Origin: Larimichthys crocea
Taxonomy: Eukaryota; Chordata; Actinopteri; Sciaenidae
Reading direction: 5' to 3'
Assembly: GCF_000972845.2 (NCBI RefSeq)
Contig: NC_040016.1
Location: 15,476,967 to 15,540,966 of the forward strand
Length of the DNA stretch: 64,000 nucleotides
In this document: in pieces, positions 22,609 through 33,775 of the stretch
Layout of the letters: each line of letters opens with the position of its first letter
How positions within the stretch are numbered: the stretch's first letter is position 1
Position numbers and translations under genes: made by a program
Notes under the pieces: generated by a model
Told to the model about the DNA's origin: nothing
Seen by the model: the letters and a program-made list of their open reading frames with translations, nothing else
The model's database searches: none

Positions 22609-25600
22609 GTACCCCGTCAATGGAGCTGTTAACATAATTGTAACGTTGAAGTGATTTTTCTGCACTGCATCTGTCTTTGTAATAGCAAACACTCCGGGCT
22701 TCAAACGTGGCTGTTTTTAGAGAACCATTTAATGACAAATGGTGACAAGTGCCAGAATAAACCTCTCAAAACACTGCTGTAGCATATTGTGACAACATTG
22801 CATACTTCATTTGTAGTTGGCATGGAGAGCTTCTTATGTTGGTCATTCATTAACAAACAACATTTTTCAAACACTTTTCTGCTCATCACTACTGCAAATG
22901 ACATAAATTCAAGCTAACCGCGGCCACAGCTGATAGGAAGGAACATCAGCATTTTAAAGCCTACAGGAGACGTTGAAACCTAAATGCTTTGGTTATAGGT
23001 TATATATAACGAAATAAGAAGAACAAATCTAAAACATTTAAGATTTATTCTAAGTAAACCTCTTGATCAAGTTATTTCCTGTCAGAAACGTTCTCTCTAT
23101 GGTAACAACAAAGTGTCTCTGAAGTGAAAAATTCCTCCTGATCTGTCTAATTTACCTCTGGAAAATAGAGCCATTGTCTAAAAGTAGATCCCTGAGTAGA
23201 TGCATCCCACTGAACTTGAACATAAATTCAATTAAAAATAGCCATTATGTGGAGTATACACATACACACACAGCTTGACACAGTGCAGCTAGTTCTAAGC
23301 TTAGGTTGTCTTACTTTGGTGGGATTATTGCTGCATTTCAATTAAAGGATTGTCAGGCTATTTTCCTTTGCCGTGTCCTGCAGACCTCCAGTGGCTATTT
23401 GCATAGCCTAAAGGATGTTGTGTTATTTATTTAAACAGTTTTAAACTTCCGCTGTCACTGTGATGCTGTTAATAAACCACAAACTTAAGATAAGCAGTGA
23501 ATAAGCAACTTACCGATGGATTTTTGCAAAAGATGTCTGCACCTGAAATGTTAACACACCACTGCAGACTTCATCCACACTGTTAATATTTGAGTTTTAC
23601 AATCATTATACTCTTGGAGTGCTCTTCACTTTTCTGGTGTAAAATGGCCCATTGAAAGAACAAACCGGAGAGAAGGCCAGTGAACTGCAGAGCAGCCGTC
23701 TAAGAGGGCCTACTGCTCTGAATGTTCATGTGTTGTGTCTAGACCACATTCCTACATCTCTCCTGGGATCAGGCCATCTAAGGCAAGAAGAGTTACAGCA
23801 CGCTGGGTGCCTGATGACTCAATGTGAGCGAGAGTAGGAGTGAACAAATAAACATTGGCCTTAACTGGAGCTTGAGGGGAATATGGCTGTGCTTCTTTCA
23901 TAGCTCCACCAGCACAAACTGTTAACCCATTCAGGCCTGGGATTGGATCAATGCTGCAGTGTTCACTCTTACGACGCTTTAATTAAGGGTATAATCACAG
24001 ACTTGCAGGGAATTAATTGCAGGGAGTAGGTGAAAACTGATCTCTTCTCTGCAGGATAAATGCTTTTCCAAAGGTGAATCATGAATTCATACCTTTCTGC
24101 TGTTAAGAACTTGGCGACGTGGAAGATTTTTATCAGTAAAACAGCTCCACATAATCCCTTTGTTTTTAGCCACGCTCGTGGCAGGGCGCTATGAACGGTG
24201 GTGTTTGTTTGTTGGTCCACCACTTTGGTTCAGACTGAGATATCCCATCAACCGTTGGATGGATTGCCTTGAAATTCTGCACAGATATTGGATGGCTGTG
24301 GCTCAGGAGATAGAGCGGGTAATCAGATGATCGGTGGTTCGATCCTTCACTGCATGTTGAAGTGTCCTTGGGAAAGATACTGAACCCCAAATTGCTCCCG
24401 AAGGCCTCGCCATCAGTGTGTGAATGTGTATGAGTGGTTAGCTCCTAAAACTGGTGAGCAGTTGGCACCTTGCATAGCAGCTAATGCTATCAGTCTATGA
24501 ATGTGTCTGAATGGGTGAATGAGATATGTAGTGTAAAAGCACAGAAGACTAGAAAGCCACTATATAAGTACAGTCCATGTACCATTTACCATATTCAGGT
24601 TCCCAAGAGAATTAATGGTTTAATGGATTACCTGGTTTCAACTCTGGCCTGTGGTGATCCCCTGACTTTACCTCAAGTGCCAGCATGGCATTTATAAAAT
24701 TTGATGTTCTTCTCAGGATGAATTGTAATAAATTTGGTGATGCCTCCAGTTTTCATCTAGTGACATCAGCAGGTCACAATTCTGTCCAAATTGGGCTTAT
24801 GACAAAATACCTGCAAAAATATTGACATTCCCAGCTTCAGATGTACTTTGTGTTTAGTGATCAGCAGATGTAGCATGCTAACAAAATGTGACCCTGGTAA
24901 ATATTAAACCTGCTAAACATCAGCATGTTAGGATGTTAATGTTAAGTGTTTTGCTGTGTCTGAGTCCACAGAGCTGCTAGCGTGGCTGCAGACTCTGAGT
25001 CGAGTTCCAGCAATAAGACGTGGACATGAAGTAATTAGAGAAGTAGGTCCAGTTGCTGACTTTAACTGACGTGTCACCGCTACACTAAGTGTCATGTGAG
25101 AAATGTTTATTTCAATCACAAATCACCATGGTAATGCAACACCACTGTTCACTTCTTTGCTTTTCACACCTTTGGCTCATCTGGTTAAAAAATATGGGAA
25201 CTGGAAACTTTTCATGCGCAGTTTTTCGTTCTCTGTGTTTTAAAAAAACAACGAACAGTCTTATCAGTGATTTTCTACAGGATATAATGTAAGTACAGGA
25301 GGTTAATGATGTGGTTTTTCTGTGGTGCTCTATATTTAATTATGCAGAACTATCATTGGCATTCTAACTATCCGCTGCATTTTTCCCCTTGTGACTCACT
25401 TCTGCAGCTGCTCACACTGCAGCTTTCAAAGGAAGTTAGTCTTTGGCAATGCTCGTATTTGGCACACAAAGCCCTACAGTGATCCAGTAGTCCCTTTGCT
25501 TTGGGAAAGGCATGCAAGTCTTTACTGAAAAGTTAAAAGGGGGACTCAAATATGAAAATGAGCCTTTTAATTAACCATGGAGTTCACATGGTGTGGTTGA

Positions 25601-28600
25601 CCAGAGCCTCCAAATGGACACACATAAAACAGGTTTACCTTGTGTGTTCTTTGGTAATGGCGCAGCACTGAAATAGGGCAATGTTTCTAGGTATGAGATG
25701 CACCAACTGATTAGATTCATCAACATTTATTGCATTTCATCCAGAATTATGCAATTATGATGGATAGTATTCTTCACATATTTAGTTCCTTTGCAGAGAA
25801 CATTAAGTGCATATATCATATCATTATCATTTCAGGGTATTTAGCAATCTCCCCAAGCGGCTCTGAAATATACAAGATTCTAGGGTAGGAAGTTCACATA
25901 TCAGCTTCCCTCAGTATTATACAGATCTTGTCGCCAAGCCTCTGCAACTAAAAGAGGTCCAGGTATGTGTCAGCAAAAGATAAGCTGGATTGGAACCAGT
26001 GCAGCCATGGCACAAAGACAGCTTCCCATGCAAAAGCACATTTGTTGCCAAGAACTGGAGCCAGCAGACAAAAACATGAATAATGGAGGTAGAGTGTGAT
26101 GCATAGCACACATCGTCTGCGGGCTTATGGGTATTGTACATGTACAGTATGATGTAACACATAAGCTCTGGTAGATCTGGGCGAAGTGTTAAGTAATGTA
26201 AGAAATGTGTTTCCTGTAATCCCTCTTTTCGCTTCCTCCACCCTCTCTGCAGCAGCGGAGGATTGATGGAGAGGAAAATAGCCTCCCTTTGTATTGTAGC
26301 ATTTGTGTGTGCACTGAAAGGCTGGACAGGGAGCTGAGAAAGAGGCATAGTCTGTGTTTAATAGGGGTCCTGTGATTTAGAAAAAAAAAGGTGAGAATAT
26401 AAAGGCCAATTATCCAGTTATGGAAATGTGTGCAGGCTGAATAAATAGAAAAGAACACAGAAAACAAAAATCTATGCGTTTTCTTTTTGCATTGCGTTTT
26501 CCTCCTGTATGAGCAATGGTTCATGAATTAAGCGTTTTTTTCCCTGTAGCTGCAGATGAAGTCATAGCCTTGAGCAATGTGCTGTAGGTTTCAGGAAATC
26601 TGAGACTGTAAAAGTGACACATCAGTGCAGACAGTCATTGACAGGAACAGGGATGGGCTGTGGGCCATACATGTAGACAGATTTCTCTTTGAACTCGAAA
26701 CTTAATGTCTAGTTTTAAGGAAAAAGACACCAAAAAAATCAATGGACAGTATAAAATCTTGCTCACTATATTCTATCTTCAGCTTTAGTATCTATATGAA
26801 ACATGTTTGTATTTAAAGAAGATCTTTGGCAGGCAATACTGTCAATACTGTTGCATTGTATAAACACACTGAGGACAAAGAACATATTCTACATTCATAA
26901 AAGGTTTTCTTCAATGCGCAAAGACTTCTGTTGAGGTGCTGTGTAGTCACTGGGCTTTAGATATCGCCCACATTTGAGAGGCATTTTTGAATTCTCCTGG
27001 GCGTCCTGTGTTTTCCTGTTTCACCCTTCCACGCTGTTTGATCCACCTTCACACCATCCTCAGTGGACTGGATCAAATAACAGCCGCAAAACTTTGCAGC
27101 CTTGCCCTACTCCATTTAAGCCACATTTACGAGTGAGAAGATGATTATCACGAAGCCTGTTATCTGTTGTGGAATATTGTTTGAACTTCTGGTTCTTTGT
27201 CTGTAGCCATCCATTGTCAATCTCTGTATTTTTCAAACTGTTACCTTAGAGACTAATTTGTTTGCTTTGAAAATGCTTGTTGACTTCCATAGATTCATAG
27301 TCTGTATGACTATGGTATTTTTAAGTGCTTTGTCCTATGTTTCTTTCTCAGTGCTGCTCCCACCTGCTAATAAATCTGTGTAAGAAATTGTCAGTCACGT
27401 CAGATTGCCTTGATTATCGCTCCAAATGTTGGACATTTGAATCAATTATACTCAGCCCTGCATGCATAATTTGTGAGTCATTTCTCCTGTGAATATTGGG
27501 GATGTAGCAATCCAATATACACCTTATTAAGTGGGCCGGGTATGAGCAATGATGTGACTGATCCACTTTACATCCAATTTCTCTGTCAGAAGACTTCAGT
27601 TCAGATCAGCTAGTCGAATTCAGTCACAGTGGGTGGTTAACCTTTGTGGTGTTTAATACAAAAGAAACCCCTGGCCTCATGCAACTTTCTATACAAATGT
27701 TTTCAATAAGGTCTAAGCAGTAAAATGGACAGATTTTCAATTTGGGGAAAAGAAAGTACTGCTCATTACAGAGTGCTGAATCTGTGCTAGAGGAGAAAAG
27801 GTTTAATCTGAATCTAACCACAGTTCTACTTCAATGTAGTGCCATTCGTGAAGGATCAAGGGTACAATATACCCGTGTGCTCAGATATCACACCCATACA
27901 CCCAGTCAGCACTTAAATGCTCTGTAAGAACAGCGACTTGGCTGAACATTACACTACAGGCACATCTCCACTCTTGACAACACTTTAAACTTCTTAGGTG
28001 TCTTGATATCAGTCATCAGGAGCTCTGTCCTCGCCGTGCAAGAGAGGAGATACTGTTCTCTCTAATCTCTTGATCCTCTTTTGTTGAAACCCCACCAAGA
28101 CACATTGCCAGCTCTGCTGTAGCCCCCCCCTCCTCTCTCCTCCTCTCACACACACACACACTTCAACCCCTTTTCATGTAAGGCCCAAAGGCATCTGCTG
28201 AACCTGAAATCTCTTGCTGCTATTACCCCTCCTTTGTCGTGAGTTAAACAGAGAACAGGTCCGCCTTGGCCGAGGCCCAGTCCTGAGCAGCTGTCCTGCT
28301 AAAGATAGACAGACACACGCCATCTGTTGCTCCATCTTCCTGTTAGCGCTCTTTCTCTTGTATTTTGTGCATTTCCTTTCCCTCTCTTCCCCTTCTTTTA
28401 TCGACTGCACATTTACCGCTCTAGCATTCAGAGATGTGATCATGGTGTGACGAACGCAGTGTTCAATTTCCTGTTTGAACTTCAGAGAAATTTGAACTAA
28501 GATCATCATATTGTATCATAATAACTTCAAAGTGGGATGTCAGTTTTGTGACTGAATGCTAATGCGTGCTAAATGAATTGCAACTTGGGTTAGATTTGAC

Positions 28601-31600
28601 CATTGTATAGAAACTTAAAGGGCCATTATATACTATACACTGCTGCCATTATATACTAGACAATGATGCTATTCCTAGTTTGTAATCCAAGGTAGAAAAT
28701 TGGAAAAAAAGACTAAATGTCTACAGTTGCTTTGGGCTAAAAATTAGGTCAGCATATTAACATGCTGATATTTGGTATATGGCACTAAACACAGTACAAC
28801 TGAGGCTGATTAAAGTGTTTTGCAGATATTTGGTGATAAAGCATTGGACAAATTAACAATTAACAGCAAGATGGCAAAGGCTTTACAATTCATCACATTC
28901 ATGTACTAAAATGAATGCCAGTCCTTCCAATAGTTACTGAGATATTTTGCTCAAAACCATAAAGTCATTAGGATTAATCCTCTGGGGAACACAATTGTCT
29001 GTACCAAATTTCATGTTGAGATATTTCAGTCTGGACCTAAATGTTGGACTGATGCTAAACTGTCTCTTTGAAAATGTATAGACAGAAGTCAACATAACAA
29101 CCAGAAATTTCATCCAAGAGAAGATTCAAGTTACAGACCCTCTGTAAAGAAGGACATTTGTACAAAGGCATAAAGAAGCAAAGCGGTTCCAATGATTAAC
29201 ATTTCCCACTGGACTTCAGACCACAGACGTACTGTAGCTCATTAATCACTCTTCGCTTCTCTTCAGGCCCAGCGTAAAGAGCTGTTTATCCAGGAGCGCT
29301 ATGGCAGGTACAACCTCAGTGACCCCTTCCTGGCCTTGCAGAGAGACAGCGAGGCTGTTGGGGGCCAGAACAAGGAGCCCGGCTGTTCCTCCCCCACCTC
29401 CAACCCACTGGTGGTTCTCAAACTGGTGGTGAGCCACTGCAGAAGGATGCAGGAGAAGATGTTGGCCCAGCTGGCTGCAGCGGAGAGCAGGCACAGAAGG
29501 GTGGGTGTGGATGTGCGGTTTTTAATTAGGGGGGGCAGAAATGAGCTGGTCCTTTTTATGCAGATTTAAAAAAATAAAAATTAAATCAGTCAAAAACATA
29601 AAAGATAAAAGCTTGCATCAATGGTGGAAAACATGGAAAAGAAACACAAACGGGGAAGGCAACAAGTAAAGTGCAAAGAGCTTTTAAGTATACAAAAAAA
29701 TCTAATCTAATATTGAATCATCCTTCTTCATTTAAACCTTTTGTTGCCCAATATTTTCGTTCAGGAACATCAGGATAACTAATTAAAAGAACTTCATTGT
29801 TTTCAGCAGGAACCACATCCACAAGGTCACAGGTGCAGGGTAACAAATAATAATGAAAAAATGCCGGCACACCGATGTCTCCAGTTTTACCTTTGTTTTA
29901 TGTGCATTTGAGGTTAGGAGTGTGAATACATTATTATTTATAGACTGATGGAAAAAAAACATGTCATTGTCTCCCAATTTCAGTACAGTCGTCCCTCGCT
30001 ACAGTACGCTGTAAAAAAAAAAGCATGCAAAATTACACACAAAAAAATCCGCGAAACGAGTGGTACAGTCACTGTGATTTTTTTTTTGTGTAATTTTGCA
30101 TGCTTTTTTTTTTTTACAGCGTACTGTACAGTATGAACGCGCATTGTGTTCTGCGTCCTAAATTGGCTAAGGGAGAACCGCACATGTGTTCTGCGTCCTG
30201 TTTAAGGGAGTACTGTACAAAATGCGTGTAAAAAGGTGTATAAAAGTGTGTGGTTAAGGGTTTCACGGCCTTAAAACATGTATAATAACTGTAAAACTTA
30301 CTTCGCGGATTTCGTTTATTGCGGGTTATTTTTAGAACGTATCCCCCGCGATAAACGAGGGACCACTGTATGAGTTAAATATATATACCCAATCTGTGGG
30401 ATCCCAAAATTCCAGTAATTTCATGTTAATATCACATGAAATGAATTGATTTGATTTGATTGTTTCGGTATTCAAATGACACCATAATATTTAAATTTCT
30501 GTTTCAAATAATGATTCCCAGTGCATAATTTGGAACTGAACAAACACAAAGCACTCCATCATTTTAGGCTTTGTAAAACCACAGAGTGGAAACTATACTT
30601 TTCTCCTCAGGCGGGGCTGAACACGACACTCATTTAGATAAGTAGTAGTTGTTGTTCAGCTCAACTGCCATCAGCATTTTTGCTTACAATGTAGTCATCA
30701 TATTGCTTCAAAATAACTGTTATTGGACTTTAATATCAAGCAGGACAGACTCATGTGAGATCAATTTCATTCCTGACTCTCTGTCTCCCCGCTGTGTTTG
30801 CCTCAGGTCATTGCAGATCTGGAGGAAGAAAAGAGGAGACATGCTGAGGACACAGCAGAGGGAGATGATGTCACTTACATCCTGGAGAAAGAGAGGGAGC
30901 GCTTACAACAACAGGTGCCCTCTAATTAATAGTGATGGCAAATATTTGTCTGGAATGTGCTGGACAAATAGCAGTTAATGAGTAATAGGTGGAGTTTTAA
31001 AAGAAGTGGCGCCTGACAAGCTTTTTTATTACTGCGGGTCTCTTTCTCTCTTGGGTCTTTTTTAGCTGGAATTTGAGCGAAGTCAGGTTCGACGGTTGGA
31101 AAAAGAACAGAGGCGGATTACTGACCAGCTAGAAGAAGAACGGGCTCAGCACAAGCAGCTCTCCTGCGCTTTGGCAAAGGAGTGCAAGTGGGCAAGTGCC
31201 AGAGCTCTGGAGGAAGGTCACCGGCTGACTGAGCTGAACCGCAAACTCGACAAGGTATTAACATTCTGAATTTCATGTGTTGTTAAGTCTGGTTACATTT
31301 TTCACTCCGGGTGAACAGACTTTTTTTTTTTCCTCACGCAGGAGAAGGAGGCTTGTCAGGCCCTGAGAAAAGAGCTGGAGGACGAGAGGAGGAGAGCTCT
31401 TAGAATGGAGGCGAGGGTGGAGGAGCAGCTGGCGGAGTTTGACACAGAGCGAGAGCAGCTCCGCTCACGTTTGAAGAAGGAGGAAGCTCACTGTTTGCAG
31501 CTACAACAACAGGTGTGAGCACTTGAACACATTCATCATGCACGTGGCAGCACATTTTGCATGTATTATAACTACTTCAAGTTGTTTCCTCTAATCTTAG

Positions 31601-32634
31601 TGCAAGAGAAGAAGATTGCTTGCATTGTACAGCAACATTTCTGATTGAAATTAATCTTTTTTTTTTTTTCATCATTTTGTGATCAGGTAGAAGAGTTGAA
31701 GAGGAAGATGGAGGAGGCAAATATGATGAGAGATGTTAGGGGGGTAGTTACAGCTCCAGAAAAGGAGTGGGCCACAAAAATGCCTTTAGGAAAGACAGCA
31801 GCAGACACTATTAAGGTTGAGGACATTGAGGAAGACAGAAACCAGCAACCTGTCCAGCCTAAAGTCAATGGTCACCACTGTCCAATGGAGATCAACGGGC
31901 ACCATGGTGCAAGTAACGCCCTCTCAGAGAAGATCTGCCTAGAGAATGGGAATGAAAATTCTCCAGTTCATCAGACCCAGACATCAATTTCACCCACCCC
32001 CTCAACACTCCCTCCTTCCTCCCCCTGCGCCTCGCCTGTTCTTGCCAAACGCCCACCAGGCAGCCCGAGCCCTGCTAGCTATCAGTCTCCCTACCAGGTC
32101 GGGATAAACCAACGCTTCCACGCTGCTCGTCACAAGTTCCAGGGTACCATTGAACCAGAGCCTCAGTCACAGACCACACTGCCTCCCCTTTCACCAAAGG
32201 ATGTCTCCCCTGCGACCAGCAGCTCCTCCACAGAAGCCAGCCCAGTCAAGCAGATGGCGCGGAGCACAGTCACTCAAGTCCTATCTCGCTTCACCACCGT
32301 CCAGCAGAATACCACACCGAAGCTCGCTCCACCGAACAATTCACCCTTCGGTACAGACTACCGCAGCTTGGCAGCGCCCTTGTCTCCTGTCATCGCAAGG
32401 GCTGCGGCAGCACTTCCACAGGGGATCAGATCACCCACCATCCCGAGGGCAGAAAGGGGCAACCCTCCACCTATCCCCCCTAAGAAGCCCGGTCTGGCTC
32501 AAGCCCCTCCCTCCCCGGCCACAGTGCCGAGGTCTGCAGGCCATTTCTCTGACAGCCCCCTCTCAGGCATCTGTGGCCTCACCTCGAGCCAGGAGGGAGT
32601 CAAAGAACTGGACATGGTGGTTTCTTCTAATTAA
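22516..32634 (+). CDS. cttnbp2nl: CTTNBP2 N-terminal-like protein (six coding exons, 580 aa)
   Basis: Joining 22516-22608, 29267-29500, 30807-30914, 31066-31254, 31342-31512 and 31687-32634 gives 580 codons and a stop. Every junction is phase 0 with GT-AG borders. The protein starts [20 protein letters not shown], the conserved CortBP2-type N terminus, and stays a charged coiled coil to about residue 275. It then becomes Pro/Ser-rich and presumably disordered, with two conserved islands: [17 protein letters not shown] (401-417) and [11 protein letters not shown] (525-535). The second fits a cortactin-type SH3 ligand. Family members associate with actin and with PP2A/STRIPAK complexes (known for the family, not visible here). 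Human CTTNBP2NL is about 639 aa; the fish protein is shorter mainly after the coiled coil. The start ATG has A at -3 and G at +4. The paralogue CTTNBP2 is excluded by the lack of ankyrin repeats and by linkage to wnt2b and st7l. Confidence 0.95.
24200..25010 (-). mobile_element. Fish dispersed repeat, interrupted by a SINE
   Basis: Read on the - strand it carries blocks shared with 28,640-29,060: a GTTAGCATGCTG-type block, CAAATT..., GATATCTCAGTCTGAACCAAAGTGG and GGTGGACCAACAAAC. The family is one I recognise as abundant in percomorph fish, but I cannot name it. Its sequence is split by the insertion at 24290-24590. Confidence 0.6.
24290..24590 (+). mobile_element. tRNA-derived SINE of a second family, nested, with target-site duplication
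   Basis: The tRNA-like head (GGCTGTGGCTCAGGAGATAG, then GGTGGTTCGATCCTTCACTGC) is followed by a long body ending CTATATAAGTACAGTCCATG, which I recognise as a common fish SINE-type tail. It is flanked by ATATT at 24285-24289 and 24591-24595. Removing it and one duplicate restores continuity of the host repeat (ACAGATATT-CAGG). Confidence 0.8.
28640..29060 (+). mobile_element. Fish dispersed repeat, second copy
   Basis: Blocks such as TAACATGCTGATATTTGG, CACTAAACACAGTACAACTG, CCAAATTTCATGTTGAGATA and TTTCAGTCTGGACC match in reverse complement the copy at 24,200-25,010. It ends about 200 bp before cttnbp2nl coding exon 2. Confidence 0.6.
29267..29500 (+). CDS. cttnbp2nl: cttnbp2nl coding exon 2 (residues 32-109)
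   Basis: Acceptor CTCTTCAG|GCC, donor AGAAGG|GTGGGT. It encodes [20 protein letters not shown], then a variable linker ([14 protein letters not shown]), then a conserved helix ending [13 protein letters not shown]. Confidence 0.93.
29501..30806 (+). other. cttnbp2nl: cttnbp2nl intron 3
   Basis: Contains a Tigger-like MITE (29986-30368). Otherwise AT-rich without recognised content. Confidence 0.6.
29986..30368. mobile_element. Tigger/pogo-type MITE with internal hairpin
   Basis: Terminal inverted repeats: CAGTCGTCCCTCGCTAC at the left and, read inwards from the right, CAGTGGTCCCTCGTTTATCG. TA dinucleotides flank both ends (29984-29985 and 30369-30370), the target site of mariner/pogo elements. 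At 383 bp with no transposase it is non-autonomous. Arms at 30001-30049 and 30076-30127 form an almost perfect inverted repeat. Confidence 0.85.
30807..30914 (+). CDS. cttnbp2nl: cttnbp2nl coding exon 3 (residues 110-145)
   Basis: Acceptor TGCCTCAG|GTC, donor CAACAG|GTGCCC. Encodes [20 protein letters not shown] followed by [16 protein letters not shown], a conserved coiled-coil stretch of the family. Confidence 0.94.
31066..31254 (+). CDS. cttnbp2nl: cttnbp2nl coding exon 4 (residues 146-208)
   Basis: Acceptor TTTTTTAG|CTG, donor GACAAG|GTATTA. Encodes a coiled coil with heptad-like Leu/Lys/Glu spacing, including [20 protein letters not shown]. Confidence 0.94.
31342..31512 (+). CDS. cttnbp2nl: cttnbp2nl coding exon 5 (residues 209-265)
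   Basis: Acceptor CTCACGCAG|GAG, donor CAACAG|GTGTGA. Encodes more coiled coil, including [24 protein letters not shown] sequence (here RSRLKK). Confidence 0.94.
31687..32634 (+). CDS. cttnbp2nl: cttnbp2nl coding exon 6, terminal (residues 266-580)
   Basis: Acceptor TGATCAG|GTA; stop TAA at 32632-32634. It finishes the coiled coil ([14 protein letters not shown]) and then encodes a Pro/Ser/Thr-rich tail. The conserved islands are [17 protein letters not shown], a [14 protein letters not shown] block, a [11 protein letters not shown] block and [17 protein letters not shown]. The polypeptide has no frame break. Confidence 0.95.
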   Translation, partial: VEELKRKMEEANMMRDVRGVVTAPEKEWATKMPLGKTAADTIKVEDIEEDRNQQPVQPKVNGHHCPMEINGHHGASNALSEKICLENGNENSPVHQTQTSISPTPSTLPPSSPCASPVLAKRPPGSPSPASYQSPYQVGINQRFHAARHKFQGTIEPEPQSQTTLPPLSPKDVSPATSSSSTEASPVKQMARSTVTQVLSRFTTVQQNTTPKLAPPNNSPFGTDYRSLAAPLSPVIARAAAALPQGIRSPTIPRAERGNPPPIPPKKPGLAQAPPSPATVPRSAGHFSDSPLSGICGLTSSQEGVKELDMVVSSN

Positions 32635-32972
32635 CTGATTGATTGATTTGTTAATAAATTAGTCAGCTGCTGCTCCGCTTGTGACACAATGATTTAATCT
32701 ACATCTCATAATTATGATTGAGATATTATTTTGTACATGACAGGATTGATATCCTGTGCTTATTTGAACAGAGGTCCATTCAAACACTGTTGTAATTGTA
32801 TTTATTAGATTTATATATATTTGCGCTGAGGCAATATTTTAGGTAGTGGTTCAGGTGCTGGTACTAATGAGCAGTTACAACTGATTTCATTTTAAACGTG
32901 CCAATACTGTATATTGGGCACACCGTACTGTTACAAAATATGAAGGTCTTCGATGATGTCATATTTCCAAAG

Positions 32973-32978
32973 AATAAA
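32973..32978 (+). terminator. cttnbp2nl: Poly(A) signal, proximal
   Basis: AATAAA, followed within about 30 bp by a T-rich element (TTTTTTCCCCCC near 33,002). Confidence 0.5.
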
Positions 32979-33379
32979 AATCAGTTTATCATGTGAAGAG
33001 GTTTTTTCCCCCCTATTCTTACTTCAAGTATGCCATTTGTTATTATAACAAATACTGTAATCTTCAGATGTAACGAGCAGTCCTTGGACCAATGATGTTA
33101 TATTGTCTTCAGTGTGCACTCATATGTACGTAGCTGTTATTTTTATAAAAATGTGTAGTTGATTTTATAAATGTTACTTTAGTTATTAATGTATGATAGT
33201 TTTACACAACAGATAATCTAATCAGTGTCATACTAAGCTTTGTTCATGTATTACTTTAATGATGCATAGTTATGATAATCTTATAGACTCAGATTACATA
33301 AAGACATCATCATACAATACTTTCTTTAAGATTACTGATTCTAATGAATGTCAGGCCCATGTCATTTATAAGAAACCAT

Positions 33380-33385
33380 AATAAA
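33380..33385 (+). terminator. cttnbp2nl: Poly(A) signal, middle
   Basis: AATAAA in the 3' region of cttnbp2nl. Confidence 0.4.
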
Positions 33386-33750
33386 ACACTTTTAATTGTC
33401 GAACACAGCTTTGATCGATATCACAACTGCCATGTTGGTTATCTGTACAGTTATCAGATCCTTTACAGTACTGTATAGCTGGAAAGTGACAGATTTAATA
33501 AATGAATCCCAAAGATGATATGCATTCATCTCTTCATTTCTCTCAGGGATTGTACAGTGTCTTTCCAGTAGGCAATGGTGAGGCTTTGTCAGCATTTCTG
33601 CTCTATTTCAGCTCTGTTTTTAGTGCCGTTTGTTTGGGATTGGAAAAAACTACTGGCCCGATTTTTATGAAAGCTGCAAAATTGTTGTCCACAAACCAAC
33701 TGGTGATTTATTGTACTTGGACTAAACAGACAACCGCTGTGTAAAACCTA

Positions 33751-33756
33751 AATAAA
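33751..33756 (+). terminator. cttnbp2nl: Poly(A) signal, distal
   Basis: AATAAA, followed by A-rich and then T-rich sequence. A - strand AATAAA lies 55 bp further on. Confidence 0.4.
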
Positions 33757-33775
33757 AACTGTATGTAATGATGCA

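Larger units (their letters stand above)
22609..29266 (+). other. cttnbp2nl: cttnbp2nl intron 2
   Basis: A 6.7-kb intron. It contains a fish dispersed repeat interrupted by a SINE (about 24,200-25,010) and another copy of that repeat (28,640-29,060). No extra exon is recognised. A pyrimidine-rich region lies near 28,120-28,170. Confidence 0.6.
32635..33775 (+). other. cttnbp2nl: cttnbp2nl 3' untranslated region
   Basis: AT-rich sequence after the stop codon with no coding content. Three candidate poly(A) signals (32973, 33380, 33751) suggest alternative 3' ends of roughly 0.35, 0.75 and 1.1 kb. Confidence 0.6.

Noticed and set aside
25917..26348. A 143-residue - strand open frame in cttnbp2nl intron 2
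   Set aside because: No recognisable domain, no convincing splice or promoter context, and amino-acid composition typical of random sequence.
32150..32638. A 162-residue open frame overlapping the last cttnbp2nl exon in another + frame
   Set aside because: It is the shifted frame of a GC-rich, proline-rich coding exon, and the conserved motifs are all in the annotated frame.
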